DNA of 64,000 bases from assembly GCA_009911715.1 (NCBI GenBank), contig CP047880.1, forward strand, positions 1,825,136 to 1,889,135, read 5' to 3'. Every line of letters starts with the position of its first letter. Position 1 is the stretch's first letter. This document shows positions 50,380-58,041 of this stretch, one piece after another. The DNA is from Methanomassiliicoccaceae archaeon DOK (GTDB lineage: Archaea > Thermoplasmatota > Thermoplasmata > Methanomassiliicoccales > Methanomethylophilaceae). A model generated the notes under the pieces. It searched no databases and was not told where the DNA came from. It saw only the letters and a list, made by a program, of their open reading frames with translations. The translations under genes and the position numbers were made by a program.

Positions 50380-50442
50380 TGCCACGGTGATGATCGTTTT
50401 ATCGTGCTGATCTCTGATGATAGACGGGCGAGCTGAGTGGCA
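50380..50442 (+). ncRNA. Box C/D guide sRNA
   Basis: All parts are in order over 63 nt: terminal stem TGCCAC (50380-50385) pairing with GTGGCA (50437-50442); box C GTGATGA (50387-50393); a 13-nt guide; box D' CTGA (50407-50410); a 4-nt spacer; box C' TGATGA (50415-50420); a 12-nt guide; box D CTGA (50433-50436). Size and spacing are those of archaeal 2'-O-methylation guides, which act with L7Ae, Nop5 and fibrillarin. The D guide, TAGACGGGCGAG, shares an 8-nt complement with the conserved CGCCCGTC of 16S rRNA. By the D+5 rule it would mark the base equal to E. coli C1402; this target is inference. Confidence 0.82.
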
Positions 50443-50509
50443 CACCCTCCAACAATCGTCGAACACCCTTCTGGAAACCCGTAAATAAAGTGTGGGAGTT
50501 CAGACATCC

Positions 50510-51802
50510 ATGCCCGTTCTTCAGGTCGCACTCGACTTAATGCAGCTGAACAGGAGCATCGTCATCGCACACGAGGCTGTGGACGGCGGTGCCGATTGGA
50601 TCGAGGCCGGCACCCCGCTGATCAAGAGCGAGGGGGCCGAGGCCGTCCGCGCGCTCAGACGCGAGTTCCCCAACAGGAAGATCATAGCCGACACCAAGAC
50701 CATGGACGTCGGTTCGTTCGAGGTCGAGATCATGGCGAAGGCAGGCGCCGACATCGTCACCGTCCTCGGCCTGGCCGACGACGCGACCATCGAGGAGGCC
50801 GTCATGGCCGGGAGGAAGTACGGCGCGGAGATCATGGTGGACATGATCAACGTCCCAGACAGGGTCCAGCGCGCCAAGGAGGTCGAGAAGCTCGGAGCGG
50901 CGTACATCTGCATGCACATGGGCATCGACACACAGATGCGCGGAGAGGAGCCCCCCATAGACGTCCTCAGGAAGATCGTCGACGCCGTGTCGATACCGGT
51001 CGCCGTCGCAGGAGGCATCACCGCCGAGAACGCCGGGGAGTATGTCGAGGCCGGCGCGACAGACGTCATCGTCGGAGGAGCGATAATCAAGACCGAGGAC
51101 ATCAAGGGAGCCGCCGAGAATGTGAAGAAGGCCATGTCGGGGGCCAAGGTCGACACGAACCTCGCCAAGAAGTACTCGGAGGAGGACCTCTTCGAGGCGT
51201 TCTCCAGGGTCTCCACCTGCAACATTTCCGACGCCTTCCACAAGCAGGGAGTCATGTTCGGCATCCTCCCGCAGTCCCTCCAGCACAGGCAGAGGATGGT
51301 CGGCAGGGCGCTCACCGTGCAGACCACCAACGGCGACTGGGCCAAACCCGTGGAGGCCATCGACCGCGCAAAGGAGGGCGACATCCTGGTCGTCGACGTG
51401 GGCGGTGCCCCGGTCGCGGTCTGGGGCGAGCTCGCCACGTGCTCGGCGATGGTAATGGGCGTGAAGGGCATCGTCATAGACGGGGCCATCAGGGACATCG
51501 ACGACATCCGCGAACTGAAGTTCCCCGCGTTCGCACGCACCGTCGCACCGTGTGCCGGCGAGCCGAAGGGCTACGGGGGCATAGGCATCGAGGTCACGGT
51601 CGGAGGACAGAGGGTCCGCACCGGGGACTGGATCGTCGGTGACGAGAGCGGCATCGTCGTCATCCCTAAGGAGGTGGCCGTCGAGGTTGCCAACCGCGCA
51701 CTGGACGTCCACGAGAGGGAGAACAGGACCAGAGAGGAGATCAACAGGGGATCGACGCTCTCCAAGGTCAACGAGCTCGCCAAGTGGGAGCCCGTCAAGT
51801 GA
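50510..51802 (+). CDS. 3-hexulose-6-phosphate synthase fused to an RraA-like domain
   Basis: A 430-residue two-domain protein. Residues 1-210 are an Hps-type beta/alpha barrel (LQVALDLMQLNRSI, IIADTKTMDVGSFEVEIMAKAGAD, VAVAGGITAENAGEYVEAGATDVIVGGAI). In archaea Hps works backwards with Phi to make ribulose 5-phosphate from hexose phosphate, replacing the oxidative pentose pathway. Residues 225-430 are an RraA/demethylmenaquinone-methyltransferase-like aldolase-type domain (STCNISDAFHKQG, VIDGAIRDIDDIRE, GDWIVGDESGIVVIPKE). The fusion is known in several archaea, and the second domain's role there is unclear. MPVLQVALDL is chosen over an upstream in-frame start. Confidence 0.86.
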   Translation: MPVLQVALDLMQLNRSIVIAHEAVDGGADWIEAGTPLIKSEGAEAVRALRREFPNRKIIADTKTMDVGSFEVEIMAKAGADIVTVLGLADDATIEEAVMAGRKYGAEIMVDMINVPDRVQRAKEVEKLGAAYICMHMGIDTQMRGEEPPIDVLRKIVDAVSIPVAVAGGITAENAGEYVEAGATDVIVGGAIIKTEDIKGAAENVKKAMSGAKVDTNLAKKYSEEDLFEAFSRVSTCNISDAFHKQGVMFGILPQSLQHRQRMVGRALTVQTTNGDWAKPVEAIDRAKEGDILVVDVGGAPVAVWGELATCSAMVMGVKGIVIDGAIRDIDDIRELKFPAFARTVAPCAGEPKGYGGIGIEVTVGGQRVRTGDWIVGDESGIVVIPKEVAVEVANRALDVHERENRTREEINRGSTLSKVNELAKWEPVK

Positions 51803-51810
51803 CATCGCCC

Positions 51811-53127
51811 TCACTCTCTGAGACATCCGATCGGAATCACATGGACGCCATCCGGCCTCGTGTATGCGTAACCAGCAGCAGTAACCACCGCGAGGAATGA
51901 GGGGGGCTTCATCTCGACGCTAACCTTGTCTCTCAGGGCGAGAAGGGTTCTCGCACCAGCATCTATCGCCTCCTGTGATCCCAGTTTGATTTCGATGGCT
52001 CCCCAGCGACCACCGAAGATGTGGACTACTGCGTCGGCCTCCAGACCGTCCTTATCCCGGTAGTGGTACACCTTCCCTCCGTTGGCTTGAGCATAGACAC
52101 GCAAATCGCGTACGACCAGGGATTCGAACAGGAGGCCGAATGTGTTCAGATCATTGATCAAATCGTCCGCGTCGGCATCAAGGAAATAGGCAGCGATAGC
52201 GGGATCCGAGAGGTGACGCGTATCGCTGTTGCGGATGACGGTCTTCGAGCGGAGCTTCGGCAGCCATGCCGGCAGATCTTCCACGACATAGATCTCCTGT
52301 AGAGCTTTGAGATATCTGGAGAGCACTCTCCTGTCCATGATCTTCTGATTACCGTTGACATCCTCCAGCATCGTGGAAATGGAAACCTGGGACGCAGAAT
52401 TGCGCGATAATGATCTGAGAACGCGCCTCATCTTCTCCATATCTCTCTCGGATACCTCCATGTTGCCTAGGTCTTCCTCGTCGGAGCATACGTCCGGCGA
52501 CCCGATCGAGGGCATCGACACATTGGTTCTCAGAAGTGCTTCGCAGTACGCTCCAACTATCGTTCTGGCAGCCTTGTCCGAACGTCCGCATGATCTTGGC
52601 CAACCGCCTCTCACGACTATACTGGCAACATTACTGAGGTCGAGTTTGGACTCACCCCATATCTCCTGATTGTTGAACAGTTGTCTCAGGCTCACCTCCC
52701 CGGTAGAATCGCCTGATTCGTACAGACTCATCGTACGCATCACAATGGTCGAAAACCGTCCGGCGCCTATGTCGCGTATACCCTCCGTATTAGGTCTAAC
52801 AGAACCTGTGAGGATGAACAACCCCGGCCCGTCACCGTGGTCCGCCTCGAACTTAACGGCATCCCAGATATTGGGGGCCATCTGCCACTCATCTATGAGA
52901 CGGGGTTTCTCCCCCTCCAAAAGCTTGGCCGGCATTATCTTCGCCAGAGCAATGTTCTGAGCCGATCTCATGGAATCGTTCATGTAAACCGCACTTCTGC
53001 AGAACTGCTCTGCAGTTGTGGTTTTTCCGACCCACTTTGCACCCCTGATCTCGATGGCATCGATTGCTTCCAACTCCTCGGCAATCTGGGAATCGACTAT
53101 CCTCGGCCTGTACGCACCACTGCCCAT
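51811..53127 (-). CDS. AAA ATPase with DUF4143 domain
   Basis: A 438-residue protein of the AAA_14/DUF4143 group. The ATPase part has Walker A GAKWVGKTT (29-37), Walker B-like PRLIDEWQMAPNIWD and the sensor FILTGSVRPN. The DUF4143 part (about 290-400) has FGLLFESLVVRDLRVYA and YHYRDKDGLEADAVVHI followed by AIEIKLG, a PD-(D/E)xK nuclease-like pattern. These proteins are common in gut archaea and bacteria, often in many copies, and have no settled function. Four 23-bp repeats precede the gene at 53164. It converges with the Hps fusion gene, 8 bp apart. Confidence 0.86.
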   Translation of the reverse strand: MGSGAYRPRIVDSQIAEELEAIDAIEIRGAKWVGKTTTAEQFCRSAVYMNDSMRSAQNIALAKIMPAKLLEGEKPRLIDEWQMAPNIWDAVKFEADHGDGPGLFILTGSVRPNTEGIRDIGAGRFSTIVMRTMSLYESGDSTGEVSLRQLFNNQEIWGESKLDLSNVASIVVRGGWPRSCGRSDKAARTIVGAYCEALLRTNVSMPSIGSPDVCSDEEDLGNMEVSERDMEKMRRVLRSLSRNSASQVSISTMLEDVNGNQKIMDRRVLSRYLKALQEIYVVEDLPAWLPKLRSKTVIRNSDTRHLSDPAIAAYFLDADADDLINDLNTFGLLFESLVVRDLRVYAQANGGKVYHYRDKDGLEADAVVHIFGGRWGAIEIKLGSQEAIDAGARTLLALRDKVSVEMKPPSFLAVVTAAGYAYTRPDGVHVIPIGCLRE

Positions 53128-53163
53128 ACACTTGCTATATGCTTATCGTTAGATAATGGTTGT

Positions 53164-53255
53164 GTACAAAATGGCGGTACTTTTCTGCACAAGATGGCGA
53201 CGAAAAATTGTACAAGATGGCGATGGATTTCTGCACAAGATGGCGGAATTGGACA
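53164..53255 (-). repeat. Four tandem 23-bp repeats upstream of the DUF4143 ATPase gene
   Basis: The core G[T/C]ACAA[A/G]ATGGCG occurs at 53164, 53187, 53210 and 53233 with an exact 23-bp period. The remaining 10 bases of each unit vary but are A+T-rich. The array lies about 37-130 bp ahead of the ATPase start, within its likely promoter region. It resembles an iterated operator or iteron array rather than a CRISPR, as the units are short and contiguous. Confidence 0.8.
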
Positions 53256-53312
53256 CCGGTGGAAAACTCGGAAAAATCCCCTCCTGGCACATGCGGTGAC
53301 AGAAGGGTAAGG

Positions 53313-53330
53313 AGGGGCCGTACGACCCCT
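53313..53330 (-). terminator. Hairpin downstream of htpX
   Basis: AGGGG and CCCCT enclose the palindromic CGTACG, 8 bp after the htpX stop on the minus strand. The stem has one mismatched pair. It separates htpX from the repeat array and ATPase gene. Confidence 0.45.
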
Positions 53331-53338
53331 GTTTGTGA

Positions 53339-54226
53339 TCAGAAGTGGTGAACTCCGTTGAGCTCCTCGTCGAGCTTCTTGAGCCTCTCGATCCTGTCGG
53401 GGGTCGTGGGGTGTGTGCGGAAAATGTTGATCAGTCCGCGGGTCTGCCTCTGTCCGAACGGGTTGGTGATCCACATGTTCGCGGACGAGGGGCTGTCATA
53501 GTTGTTGGTCCTCGCGGAGCATCCGCTCTCCAGCTTGGTGAGCGCGCTTGCCAGTGCCATGGGCCTTCCCGTGAGCCTTCCTCCGGACTCGTCGGCCAGG
53601 TACTCGCGGTTCCTGGAGACTCCGAGCTGGATTAGTGCGGCTGCGATGGGCAGGGTGATGTCGGCCAGGATGGCCACCAGCAGGTTGCCTCCGTTGTTCT
53701 CGTCGTTGTTGAACATCGCGGCCCAGACGGCCATGTGCGTGACGTACGACACCAGCGATGCCATCGTCGAGGCCACGGACATCACGAGGATGTCCCTGTT
53801 CTTCACGTGGGACAGCTCGTGGGCCATGACGCCCTCGAGCTCATCGTCGTTGAGGAGGTTCAGGAGCTGCCTGGTGGCCACCACTGCGGCGTTCTTGGGG
53901 TTCCTCCCTGTGGCGAAGGCGTTGGGCATCGGCATCTCGGACACCCCGACCTCGGGCATGGGGAGCCCCGCGTTCATCGCAAGGTTCTCGACGATCCTGT
54001 AGAGCCTGGGCTCCTCGTCGTAGGTGACGATGCGGACCTTGTGCATCGCCAGGGCCATCCTCTTGGAGCCGAAGTATGAGAACAGGTTGAACGCGACGGA
54101 GATGACGAGCATCACCGCCAGTCCGTATGTCCAGTTCCCGAAGTAGCCGCCCACAAGTATTCCTATCACTACGAGCAGTGCGGTCATCGCCGCGAACATC
54201 GCGGCGGTTCTTATGCGCCAGTGCAT
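53339..54226 (-). CDS. htpX: HtpX-like M48 membrane metalloprotease
   Basis: A 295-residue zinc protease that degrades misfolded membrane proteins. Two N-terminal transmembrane segments (about 8-28 and 34-52) precede the catalytic HELSH (136-140), and the third zinc ligand is the Glu in SRNREYLADESGGRLTG. Further hydrophobic stretches lie at about 150-205. ATG 54226 has a GAGTGA site; a GTG three codons upstream is the alternative. It stands alone. Confidence 0.92.
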   Translation of the reverse strand: MHWRIRTAAMFAAMTALLVVIGILVGGYFGNWTYGLAVMLVISVAFNLFSYFGSKRMALAMHKVRIVTYDEEPRLYRIVENLAMNAGLPMPEVGVSEMPMPNAFATGRNPKNAAVVATRQLLNLLNDDELEGVMAHELSHVKNRDILVMSVASTMASLVSYVTHMAVWAAMFNNDENNGGNLLVAILADITLPIAAALIQLGVSRNREYLADESGGRLTGRPMALASALTKLESGCSARTNNYDSPSSANMWITNPFGQRQTRGLINIFRTHPTTPDRIERLKKLDEELNGVHHF

Positions 54227-54293
54227 TTGAATCACTCGAACTTGGACGATTGTGTATTTAATGGTATCATAGGGATGCTTCGACGCCCGTGGT

Positions 54294-55040
54294 TCATCCC
54301 TGGTAGACGGTGCCGACGTAGAACTCGTCCACGCCGTGCAGTCCGAGATGGGTCCTCAGGTTCATGATGCCGTCCCTGCCGACGCAGTGGTTCAGCCTGA
54401 TTATGTTGCAGTTCCTCGACGAGAAGTCTGTGGCGTACAGCTCGGCGACCGGCTTCTTCCTCTTCTCAAGCAGGACGGCGCCTATGTACGCGTCGGGATA
54501 CCTGTTGTACCTCTGGAAGACCAGGTCCATGGCCGGTGCGGGGCCGTCGATGCCGCGTCCGCTGATCACGTTGAGCCTCCTGCCCTCCACGACCAGGTAC
54601 CTCTCGGCCCCGGACTCGGAGCTGTGGAACGGCGTCAGAGTGATGCCGGGGAAGACCTCCACCCAGCCGTCGTCGTTCCTTAGATTGACCTTCGCGCGGT
54701 TGTCGTCCGAGATCCCCACGCTGTTCGAGAACAGCCCCTTGGACCCTGCGTAAAGGCCCTCGGGGGCGTAGACGTCCACAGGGGACTCCCTCATGTCCAG
54801 GAGCCCGTCGAGGGCCCTGCAGTTGTCGGCGTACGCCTGGGATATCACCACGGCGTCGATGGACTCGGGGTCGATCTCCAGGTTCTCCAGGTTGTGCTTG
54901 AGGTACCTGTCCCTGAGGCCGGTGTCCATGAGCACCCTCTTCCCGTCACGCTCGACGAGCACCGAGAAACCCTTGGCGCCTATGAGCGGCGTGTCCTCCA
55001 GAGCTCCCTCGTCGTAAACACATGTGATGGTTGCGTCCAT
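54294..55040 (-). CDS. MBL-fold protein lacking the metal-binding motif
   Basis: A 248-residue protein with the metallo-beta-lactamase fold, closest in layout to the ribofuranosylaminobenzene-phosphate-synthase-like group: GFSVLVERDGKRVLMDTG (24-41), then DAVVIS. The expected HxHxDH after that is replaced by QAYADN (68-73), keeping only Asp72. The C-terminal IRLNHCVGRDGIMNLRTHLG and FYVGT resemble the family's last part. It is probably not a metal hydrolase. ATG 55040 has a GAG-type site at good distance; ATG 55049, overlapping the TatD stop, is the alternative. It is co-transcribed with the TatD gene. Confidence 0.72.
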   Translation of the reverse strand: MDATITCVYDEGALEDTPLIGAKGFSVLVERDGKRVLMDTGLRDRYLKHNLENLEIDPESIDAVVISQAYADNCRALDGLLDMRESPVDVYAPEGLYAGSKGLFSNSVGISDDNRAKVNLRNDDGWVEVFPGITLTPFHSSESGAERYLVVEGRRLNVISGRGIDGPAPAMDLVFQRYNRYPDAYIGAVLLEKRKKPVAELYATDFSSRNCNIIRLNHCVGRDGIMNLRTHLGLHGVDEFYVGTVYQG

Positions 55041-55045
55041 GATAA

Positions 55046-55882
55046 TCATCTCTTGTAAAGCGAATCGGGGATGTCCCCGCATATCCTGTGGATGCTCTCC
55101 ACCGGCACCTGGCCGTTCGCCAGCCATGCCCTGACCTTCTTCGGCACTGTGGTGACGGACATTATCGCGCCAGGCTTCTCCGGATCGTCGATGTAGTCTG
55201 TCTCCATCATGAACCTGTCCGTCCCCTTGGCCAGCGCCTCCCTCATGTTGGTCTTCGACGCCGGGATGGACGGCATGACGCCGTGCGTCTCCTCGTCGGT
55301 GACCCAGGGTGGGGAGGAGTGTTTGACCACGAGCCCGCGGTCGAGGCCTGCCATGTCTGCGATCTCGGCCAGGGAGCGGTCCGTGCCGGGCTCGGATTCG
55401 CAGTGGATGATGACCGGGCAGTCGTTCTCGCGGGCGATCTCCATCCCGCGGAGAAGGATCCTGTTCGACGCATCCCAGATCTCCTGGGGCACCGGGAAGT
55501 GCGGCCTGCCGATCTCGCCGATCGCCACGGCCCTCCCTTCGGCGACGTCCCTGCCCGCCGCCTCCATCCCCTCGACCATCATCTCCTCCGCCTTCTCGAG
55601 ACCGTGGACCTCGGCGAGGTGGATCAGGAGCACCGGATAGGGGCCCACCGCGATGTTGATCTCCAGGTCCGTCGCCTCCCTGGCCCTGTCGGCGAGCCCG
55701 TAGGTGACCTCGTACGAGCGGGCGAAGTCGGCTCCGCATGTGATGGGGACCTCCCTGTGCGGGAGCGTCACGAGCGTCAGGCCCGTGCCTCCGGCAGCCT
55801 CGAACTCCCTCAGCGCGTCCACGTTGCGCCCCGAGGGGCTCATGTGCACATGGTTGTCGTAGACCGGTACCTGCTCTGCCAT
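55046..55882 (-). CDS. TatD-family metal-dependent hydrolase
   Basis: A 278-residue TIM-barrel hydrolase of the TatD type (DNase/phosphoesterase-like). The metal ligands are visible: the N-terminal YDNHVHMSPSGRN, the glutamate in AIGEIGRPHFPVP, the histidine in CPVIIHCESE, the histidine in LVVKHSSPP and the aspartate in FMMETDYIDDP. It is more divergent than housekeeping TatD and is probably one of the archaeal lineage-specific forms. It overlaps or abuts the metal-less MBL gene downstream and is divergent from priS. Confidence 0.82.
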   Translation of the reverse strand: MAEQVPVYDNHVHMSPSGRNVDALREFEAAGGTGLTLVTLPHREVPITCGADFARSYEVTYGLADRAREATDLEINIAVGPYPVLLIHLAEVHGLEKAEEMMVEGMEAAGRDVAEGRAVAIGEIGRPHFPVPQEIWDASNRILLRGMEIARENDCPVIIHCESEPGTDRSLAEIADMAGLDRGLVVKHSSPPWVTDEETHGVMPSIPASKTNMREALAKGTDRFMMETDYIDDPEKPGAIMSVTTVPKKVRAWLANGQVPVESIHRICGDIPDSLYKR

Positions 55883-55963
55883 GCTTGAAAGATAACGGCT
55901 CTCCTATATTTCAGGCAAGGTCGCGGGCACGCACGTCCGGAAGCATCGACGGGACATCCGCCC

Positions 55964-55973
55964 CATTAAATAT
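55964..55973 (+). promoter_or_regulatory. TATA box of priS
   Basis: CATTAAATAT lies about 22-31 nt ahead of the priS ATG, indicating a leaderless mRNA. Confidence 0.5.
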
Positions 55974-55995
55974 GAGCACGGCGACTTGAACCGCG

Positions 55996-57225
55996 ATGGA
56001 CTCCAACGCCCGCTTCCTCCTGAAGGCCTTCAGGAAATACTACCGCGTGAACACGCCGATACTGCCGGACAGGTTCACCCGCAGGGAGTTCGGGTTCATG
56101 TTCTTCGACAGGACCTACGTCCAGAGGCACATGTCATTCGGGAGCCCCCAGGAGCTGCACAGGTTCATGATGGGACAGGTCCCGTCCCACAGCTACTACT
56201 CCACGTCCTACTACCGCAAGCCGGACGCCCCGACGATGGACGAGAAGGAGTGGATGGGCGCGGAGCTGATCTTCGACCTGGACGCCGACCATCTCGAGGG
56301 TGCCGCGCAGATGACCTACGCCGAGATGCTCCTGCAGATCAGGTCCGAGATGATCAACCTCGTGGACTCCTTCCTGCTGGGGGACCTGGGGTTCTCGGAG
56401 GACCAGGTGCACATCACCTTCTCCGGCGGCAGGGGGTACCACGCCCACGTCAGGACACCGGACGTCATGGGGCTGGGGACCCACGAGAGGAGGGAGCTGG
56501 TGGACTACATCACCGGCACCGGACTGAACATAGACTGGGTCTTCCCCTACAACAGGGTCGCCACATCCAAGGTCGTGACCGGGACAGGCGTCAGGACGAA
56601 CGTCGCCAAGGACCGTCTGATACCCCCTGCGGACGCAGGCGGATGGAAGCTCAGGATGAGGAACGGGCTGATGGACGTGGTGAACGACTTCTGCGACACC
56701 GACGTGAAGGCCATCAAGAGGGAGTACCCGAGCATCAAGGGCAGCGGCAACGCCACGGTGCTGAAGGCGCAGGAGGAGCTCAACAAGTCCAGGGGCGTCC
56801 TCTTCCAGAAGAACACCATGGCGATGCTCTCCAAATCCACCCAGGACATGCTCGTGAAGATCATGAAGGAGGACGTGGCGTACAGGCTGTCGGGTGAGGT
56901 CGACGAACCCGTAACGGCCGACATCAAGAGGCTCATCCGCCTGCCTGGCTCTGTGCACGGGAAGAGCGGCCTCAGGGTCACGCCCATCACGCGCTCGCAG
57001 CTCACGGACTTCGATCCCCTCCAGATGGCCGTGCCCGACGAGTACTCCGACGACCCCGTGAAGGTCACCATGCGCAGACCCGCGACCCTGGAGATGAAGG
57101 GCGAGAGCTTCACACTGGACGGCGAGACCGAGGTCCCCGAGTTCGCGGCGGTTTTCCTGATCGGCAGGAAGATGGCCGATTTCGGATACGCCTCCGAGGC
57201 CCAGAACCAGAAGAAGCTCTTCTGA
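55996..57225 (+). CDS. priS: DNA primase small (catalytic) subunit
   Basis: Catalytic subunit of the archaeal/eukaryotic-type primase, which starts primers at the replication fork together with PriL. The 409-residue protein has the catalytic FDLDAD (93-98), SGGRGYH (143-149) and the later IKRLIRLPGSVHGKSGLRV, all typical. It stands alone; the GINS gene in this window is another replisome part, but 50 kb away. Confidence 0.95.
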   Translation: MDSNARFLLKAFRKYYRVNTPILPDRFTRREFGFMFFDRTYVQRHMSFGSPQELHRFMMGQVPSHSYYSTSYYRKPDAPTMDEKEWMGAELIFDLDADHLEGAAQMTYAEMLLQIRSEMINLVDSFLLGDLGFSEDQVHITFSGGRGYHAHVRTPDVMGLGTHERRELVDYITGTGLNIDWVFPYNRVATSKVVTGTGVRTNVAKDRLIPPADAGGWKLRMRNGLMDVVNDFCDTDVKAIKREYPSIKGSGNATVLKAQEELNKSRGVLFQKNTMAMLSKSTQDMLVKIMKEDVAYRLSGEVDEPVTADIKRLIRLPGSVHGKSGLRVTPITRSQLTDFDPLQMAVPDEYSDDPVKVTMRRPATLEMKGESFTLDGETEVPEFAAVFLIGRKMADFGYASEAQNQKKLF

Positions 57226-57329
57226 TTCCGGACATCTGGCACATTGGGATTCCCGTGTGTCGCTGACCCTGTGTGGAGTCCCTGTCGGCACGTCTCCCCT
57301 TATAACACGCGCGTCAGATTTCACATAAA

Positions 57330-57340
57330 GGTTTATTAAT
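57330..57340 (+). promoter_or_regulatory. TATA box of the LX-prefoldin-FtsY operon
   Basis: GGTTTATTAAT lies 32-42 nt ahead of the LX start at 57372. Confidence 0.5.
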
Positions 57341-57371
57341 GGGATGGGAATCCCGCATCCAGGTAATTAAA

Positions 57372-57596
57372 ATGAAAGCATTCCGTGTCACCGGCAACTA
57401 CGCAGACCCCAGGCAGAGGCAGCCCTTCTCCATCGAGATGGCCGCCGAGGATGAAGCCGCAGTCAGGGAGAAGGCCCTGTCCACCATCGGCAGCAAGCAC
57501 AAGCTGAAGAGGTGGCAGATCGACATCACGTCCGTCGAGGAGATCCCCGCGGACCAGGTCGTCAACCACGTCGTCAAGTACCAGATCGGTGAGTGA
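57372..57596 (+). CDS. rpl18a: Ribosomal protein LX (L18a/L20a)
   Basis: A 74-residue large-subunit protein of the archaeal LX family: MKAFRVTGNYADPRQRQPFSIEMAAEDEAAVREKALSTIGSKHKLKRWQIDI. It is the first gene of a conserved archaeal operon with prefoldin alpha and FtsY and overlaps the prefoldin start by GTGA. Confidence 0.93.
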   Translation: MKAFRVTGNYADPRQRQPFSIEMAAEDEAAVREKALSTIGSKHKLKRWQIDITSVEEIPADQVVNHVVKYQIGE

Positions 57597-58030
57597 ACGT
57601 GGACGACACCGAGCTCCGTCAGGCAATCGCCATGATGGAATCCTACAAGGAGAGGGTCGAGGCGCTCAGCCGCCAGGTCCAGGTCCTCCGTGTTTCCCTC
57701 GACGAGGTAACGATGGCCGCAGAGTCCCTGAAGGCCTTCAAGGACGCCAAGGAGGGCGACGAGATCCTCGTGCCCGCTGGAGCATCCACCTTCATACCCG
57801 TCAAGGTCACTGGAAACAGGAAGGTCATCGTCGGAATCGGCTCCAACATCTCCGTCGAGAAGGATGTCTCGGATTCCGTAGATTACATGGACGCAAACAG
57901 CACCGAGATCTCCGAGGCGCTGAAGAAGTCCGTGGAGGCCCTCAACGAGGCCCAGAACGCACTCACGAACATCACGACCGCGGTCCAGCAGGAATACAGC
58001 CAGAGGCAGCAGGCAGCTTCCATGCAGTGA
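57593..58030 (+). CDS. pfdA: Prefoldin subunit alpha
   Basis: A 145-residue subunit of the archaeal chaperone prefoldin, which passes unfolded proteins to the thermosome. Two long coiled-coil helices (about 5-55 and 95-140) flank the beta-hairpin region GDEILVPAGASTFIPVKVTGNRKVIVGIGSNISVEKD. The start is GTG: either 57593 (overlapping the LX stop) or 57599, which has GGTGA at better distance. Confidence 0.9.
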   Translation: MNVDDTELRQAIAMMESYKERVEALSRQVQVLRVSLDEVTMAAESLKAFKDAKEGDEILVPAGASTFIPVKVTGNRKVIVGIGSNISVEKDVSDSVDYMDANSTEISEALKKSVEALNEAQNALTNITTAVQQEYSQRQQAASMQ

Positions 58031-58041
58031 AGGTGGCGACA

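Larger units (their letters stand above)
50218..50509. other. Intergenic region containing a box C/D sRNA
   Basis: This spacer has no open reading frame of note. It holds a TATA-like box ATTTTATATC at 50288-50297, a G/C-rich hairpin-like stretch after it (CCGG-N-CCCCCGG near 50317-50332) and the box C/D sRNA at 50380-50442. Confidence 0.5.

Noticed and set aside
53164..53255. CRISPR array
   Set aside because: The repeat core is only 13 bp in a 23-bp period, there are no 30-40 nt spacers and no cas genes nearby.
55050..55739. Extension of the MBL-like frame through the TatD gene
   Set aside because: Arg/Gly-rich shadow of the TatD coding sequence; the MBL fold begins at 55040.
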